Origin: Clostridia bacterium | Lineage (GTDB): Bacteria; Bacillota; Clostridia; Christensenellales; UBA1242 | Assembly: GCA_900768425.1 (NCBI GenBank) | Contig: CAAGCR010000112.1 | Span: forward strand, 1 to 35,219 | Length of the DNA: 35,219 nt | Direction of reading: 5' to 3' | Shown here: in pieces, positions 32,604-35,219 of the stretch | Numbering within the stretch: the first letter of the stretch is position 1 | How the letters are laid out: the number at the start of each line of letters is the position of its first letter | Position numbers and translations under genes: made by a program | Notes under the pieces: generated by a model | The model's input: the letters and a program-made list of their open reading frames with translations, nothing else | What the model was told of the DNA's origin: nothing | The model's database searches: none

Positions 32604-33326
32604 TTAAATTACTTTTCTTAAATCTTTTTTCATTTTTCCTAGTATTTTCTTTTCTATGCGGGAAATGTAACTTTGCGATATACCTAGTTCATCGGCAACT
32701 TCTTTTTGTGTTTTTTCTTCCCCACCTAAAAGTCCAAAACGCATTATCATTATTTCCTTTTCACGCGAGCCTAGTTTGTTTATTATCTCCCACAATATCT
32801 GCTGTTCGGAAGTGCGTTCCATATCTTTGCCTAGCATTTGTTTTTCATCGTATAAAATATCTTCCAAAAGCAATTCGTTGCCATCTCCATCACTGTTTAG
32901 TGGTTCATCTAAGCTCACTTCGGCTTTTATTTTATTCATTTTACGAAGTTGCATTAAAATTTCATTTTCTATACAACGGGAAGCATAGGTGGCCAGTTTA
33001 ATCTTTTTATCATATTTATATGTTTGCACCGCTTTTATTAAACCGATTGCACCTATAGAGATTAAATCTTCCAGTTCTATTCCGCAACTATCAAATTTTT
33101 TGGCTATGTATACAACTAGTCTTAAATTATGCTCAATCAATTTTTGTTTTGCCGATTCATTATTGTTCGCAACTTCATCTAAAAGAGCAAGTTCTTCTTC
33201 CGGTTCTAGTGGTTGTGGCAAGGCTTCATTTCCACATATATATAGTAATATATTATCCGGATTATTTAGCAAATTATTTGTAAATGCCTTTTTTAAAAAT
33301 TTTTTTAATTTATTTAATAAACTCAT
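32604..33326 (-). CDS. sigE: Sporulation sigma factor SigE (pro-sigma-E)
   Basis: Sigma-E drives early mother-cell transcription. The 240-residue product has a basic amphipathic pro-sequence (about 1-27), which SpoIIGA removes, then YICGNEALPQPLEPEEELAL, region 2 (LEDLISIGAIGLIKAVQTY, KLATYASRCIENEILMQLRK) and region 4 (KTQKEVADELGISQSYISRIEK). AAAGGAG precedes the ATG. The processing enzyme gene spoIIGA lies upstream but separated by 281 bases that carry a cloverleaf-like repeat. Confidence 0.96.
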   Translation of the reverse strand: MSLLNKLKKFLKKAFTNNLLNNPDNILLYICGNEALPQPLEPEEELALLDEVANNNESAKQKLIEHNLRLVVYIAKKFDSCGIELEDLISIGAIGLIKAVQTYKYDKKIKLATYASRCIENEILMQLRKMNKIKAEVSLDEPLNSDGDGNELLLEDILYDEKQMLGKDMERTSEQQILWEIINKLGSREKEIMIMRFGLLGGEEKTQKEVADELGISQSYISRIEKKILGKMKKDLRKVI

Positions 33327-33495
33327 ACCGCTCCTTTTGATTTAATTTATCTTAACTATAGTCTTGATTTTTTATTTATATTTACATTTTAAAAATTGGT
33401 GTATATGTTTTATTGTTAGATTTTTAACTGGTTGCATTTTGATTTAGTTGTTGTCTTATTTGTTTGAAATGTGTAGTTCGTAGGGGTGCGTATGC

Positions 33496-33584
33496 CCGCC
33501 CGCATTGGTTTGCCGGAAGCAAACCGCAAGTTTTTTAAAAAACTTGCAAAAATTTAAACTTGTTTAAATTTTTAATGCAGGCGG
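33496..33584. repeat. Cloverleaf-type palindromic element between spoIIGA and sigE
   Basis: An outer stem (33496-33506 with 33574-33584, CCGCCCGCATT against AATGCAGGCGG, one mismatch) encloses three hairpins that abut without a single linker base. They are 33507-33525 (GGTTTGC, 5-base loop), 33526-33547 (perfect 22-base palindrome GCAAGTTTTTT with complement) and 33548-33573 (12-bp stem, TT loop). The flanks (GTAGGGGTGCG...GCCCGCCC) are much richer in G+C than the region. Similar GTAGGGG/GCCCGCC intergenic repeats are, from memory, common in gut Firmicutes. It lies 23 bases past the spoIIGA stop codon. Confidence 0.85.
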
Positions 33585-33607
33585 AGTGCTTGGTTCTCCA
33601 CTCTATC

Positions 33608-34429
33608 CTAATTAAACACGCGAATATTTAAAAGCATATCACAATCTGTTCCACCTGCGAATTTTGCATATGACACTCCCAGTTTTGCATTTTTAATTTC
33701 AATTTGTTTTTCGTTAGTAGCAATTAAAACTTCATCCACACAAAAGACCAAAATTTTTGCACTACCACTTGCAAAGCAAGACTTAACATAATGTGGTTGT
33801 TTTAAATGTTTAAAGTTTTTCACAAGCAAATCACTAAAAGATATGTCCTTATACAATTTATTAAAAACTTTTTGATTTATGATTAAAATTGGAGAAAGGT
33901 CATCATCTTGCAAGGAGTTTCCACTATCTAAAAAAGCATTTATAGTAATTTCTTTCCCACTTTCACATATTTTTACTTTATATACAAAATTGGCAATCGC
34001 AAGTTTTTGCGAAGCAAATTTTACTACTGCAATTACCATATAATAAATTAAAAAAAGCAAAAATAACAAAATGTATGTTGGGAAATTTTCGGTAATATTT
34101 AATGTTCCATATATTAAGTAATAAAATAGAATATTTAATCCTGCAAAAAGTGCGGTAAAAAATATAAAAGCGACATATTTTGCAAATAAATTTTTATTAT
34201 TAAATGCTATAATAATTATTAAATATGCAACAAAAAATTTCATAATAATTAATAAATAATTATTAATATGTAATATTGGATAAATTAAGGCAATAATTGC
34301 ACCAAAAATACTTGCAAAAATGATTCTTTTTTTACCAGTTTTTATTTTAAAACAAGCAATAATACATTTTAAAACCAAAAGAGTAACCAAAAAGTTTTCT
34401 ATTAAACAATCTTCAATATAAACTATCAC
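33608..34429 (-). CDS. spoIIGA: Sporulation sigma-E factor-processing peptidase SpoIIGA
   Basis: SpoIIGA is the septal-membrane aspartyl protease that cleaves pro-sigma-E. The 273-residue product has five hydrophobic segments in its first 140 residues and a cytoplasmic protease domain with the catalytic Asp168 in NAFLDSGNSL. It starts at GTG (34429) with AAAGG seven bases before; the overlapping ATG is out of frame. The domain order is complete, although the C-terminus (…AGGTDCDMLLNIRVFN) is short. Confidence 0.92.
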   Translation of the reverse strand: MIVYIEDCLIENFLVTLLVLKCIIACFKIKTGKKRIIFASIFGAIIALIYPILHINNYLLIIMKFFVAYLIIIIAFNNKNLFAKYVAFIFFTALFAGLNILFYYLIYGTLNITENFPTYILLFLLFLIYYMVIAVVKFASQKLAIANFVYKVKICESGKEITINAFLDSGNSLQDDDLSPILIINQKVFNKLYKDISFSDLLVKNFKHLKQPHYVKSCFASGSAKILVFCVDEVLIATNEKQIEIKNAKLGVSYAKFAGGTDCDMLLNIRVFN

Positions 34430-34484
34430 ATTTTAACCTTTTAGGCTTTAACCCTTGCCAAGTTTATCCTAATTTAGAGTTTAA

Positions 34485-34514
34485 AAAAAGCACTGCTATT
34501 TTGCAATGCTTTTT
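34485..34514 (-). terminator. Terminator of the gene at 34550-34951
   Basis: A 12-base stem with one mismatch (34503-34514 with 34485-34496, AAAAAGCA core) is followed on the minus strand by a run of seven T. Confidence 0.75.
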
Positions 34515-34549
34515 ATTGTGTATATTATCTAATTTTGTCATAAAACGAA

Positions 34550-34951
34550 CTATTTATCATATGTTCTAACATTGTTCATTGCTTGTACATACAAATTAGC
34601 AAATTGTTTATTTGTTGTTCTTAGGAATATTTCTTTGCCATCGGTATATATAATTGTGGATGTAACATTGTCATATCTAATATCGTGAATGTTGTTCAAA
34701 TTTACGACTGTGTTATCTATTCTTAAAAACATATGTTTTTTATATAAAGAGCAAAAGCGATCTAAAACTTCTAAACATTTACCCTTATTATTATATTCAC
34801 TTTTAAAAGAAATTTTTTTAGGAAGATCTGCTCTATCCTTGTATTTAATTTCGTAATAATATCCGCCAAATAATTTATGACATAATTTTATACTATAAAT
34901 AAAATTATCATTGTTAAATAATATTTTTTTTGCCTCATCGTTGTGATTCAT
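34550..34951 (-). CDS. Unknown 133-residue protein
   Basis: No family recognised with certainty. The C-terminal half (HMFLRIDNTVVNLNNIHDI, then STIIYTDGKEIFLRTTN, about 72-115) is a run of beta strands that recalls small PH-like or LytTR-like folds. The N-terminal half is mixed with a YYYEIKYKDR strand. No signal or membrane segment. A GGGGGAG ribosome binding site and a consensus promoter with a normal leader indicate solid, single-gene expression. Confidence 0.75.
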   Translation of the reverse strand: MNHNDEAKKILFNNDNFIYSIKLCHKLFGGYYYEIKYKDRADLPKKISFKSEYNNKGKCLEVLDRFCSLYKKHMFLRIDNTVVNLNNIHDIRYDNVTSTIIYTDGKEIFLRTTNKQFANLYVQAMNNVRTYDK

Positions 34952-34973
34952 AACTCCCCCAATCTATGTTTTA

Positions 34974-35002
34974 ATTTTACAACACTAATCTACTCTTGTC
35001 AA
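34974..35002 (-). promoter_or_regulatory. Promoter of the 133-residue gene
   Basis: TTGACA (35002-34997), a 17-bp spacer and TAAAAT (34979-34974). The ATG is 22 bases downstream, with GGGGGAG in between, a conventional contrast to the leaderless promoters in this window. Confidence 0.75.
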
Positions 35003-35086
35003 TAGTGGATATTGTCAAGTGTGCCAAAATTAATAAATAATTGAGCATAGTTATAGTCATTATTAAATTTTATTAATATTATCGGA

Positions 35087-35210
35087 AGTTTTGTCTGGGA
35101 GCTTGCTCACAAGCAAAACTGATGTTTATTCAAACTGTGATGCCGTTATTTATAACGGATTTGCGTTTAGCAAATTGATTTGTGAATGAAATGAACAAAG
35201 CAACATCACA
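35087..35210. repeat. Second cloverleaf-type palindromic element plus flanking hairpin
   Basis: An outer stem TGTGATG/CATCACA (35136-35142 with 35204-35210) encloses 35143-35158 (CCGTTAT, TT, ATAACGG) and directly after it 35159-35175 (ATTTGC, GTTTA, GCAAAT). A third, weaker hairpin fills 35176-35203 (TTTGT...ACAAA). Just to the left, AGTTTTG/CAAAACT (35087-35093, 35114-35120) encloses GCTTG-CTCA-CAAGC (35101-35114). The layout copies that of 33496-33584, yet no stem sequence is shared. Confidence 0.7.
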
Positions 35211-35219
35211 TAATTTATA

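Noticed and set aside
33496..33584. tRNA or tRNA-like gene because of the cloverleaf
   Set aside because: Stem lengths, loops and lack of T-arm, anticodon or CCA features do not fit a tRNA.

Overview
The window is a 35.2 kb stretch of low-GC (roughly 30 percent by eye), gene-dense bacterial chromosome. Genes for sigma-G, pro-sigma-E and SpoIIGA show an endospore-forming Firmicute lineage. An M18 aminopeptidase, the NifU-like/GGGtGRT pair and a PflX-type radical SAM protein suggest an anaerobic, probably gut-type and uncultured Clostridia member. There is no rRNA, tRNA, CRISPR array, insertion sequence or recognisable prophage. Most genes are on the minus strand; the plus strand carries pepM18, one XRE repressor, the NifU-like/GGGtGRT pair, a SPOR-domain protein and sigG.

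Layout. 1-3.5 kb: mnmE, yhbY and obgE (minus), with hairpin-rich repeats right behind the stop codons of mnmE and obgE. 3.8-5.9 kb: divergent nth and M18 aminopeptidase. 6.2-7.6 kb: yigZ-recX-acpS. 7.6-8.2 kb: two divergent 67-residue HTH proteins sharing a two-operator control region. 8.3-9.9 kb: NifU-like protein and GGGtGRT protein, then a 558-base gene-free stretch full of palindromes. 10.5-14.9 kb: TM2 protein, mnmA, two paralogous HExxH proteins and dtd. 15.1-17.2 kb: pgk-tpiA. 17.3-18.1 kb: SPOR-domain membrane protein. 18.2-22.7 kb: two paralogous winged-helix/TM proteins, uvrB, murI and a radical SAM gene. 22.9-25.4 kb: DUF975 protein, Sel1-like protein, rplS and a small membrane protein. 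25.5-29.1 kb: five-gene operon (unknown, methyltransferase, RluA-type pseudouridine synthase, zinc-ribbon membrane protein, UDP-sugar pyrophosphorylase). 29.3-31.2 kb: transglutaminase-like protein and a small partner. 31.6-34.4 kb: sigG convergent with spoIIGA-sigE. 34.5-35.0 kb: small unknown protein.

Three things stand out. (1) Five genes have no Shine-Dalgarno sequence but carry a perfect TTGACA -35 and a good -10 only 6-9 bases before the start codon (three times the -10 is TAAACT), so their mRNAs should be leaderless; most other genes have strong AGGAG-type sites. (2) Two divergent mini-repressors share identical palindromic operators; one operator is exactly the 17-bp spacer of a perfect TTGACA/TATAAT promoter. 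(3) A family of intergenic elements consists of abutting hairpins, in two cases a closing stem around three hairpins with no linkers; architecture is shared but sequence is not. Other oddities are the inversion of sigG relative to spoIIGA-sigE and tandem HExxH paralogs in a tRNA-modification operon.
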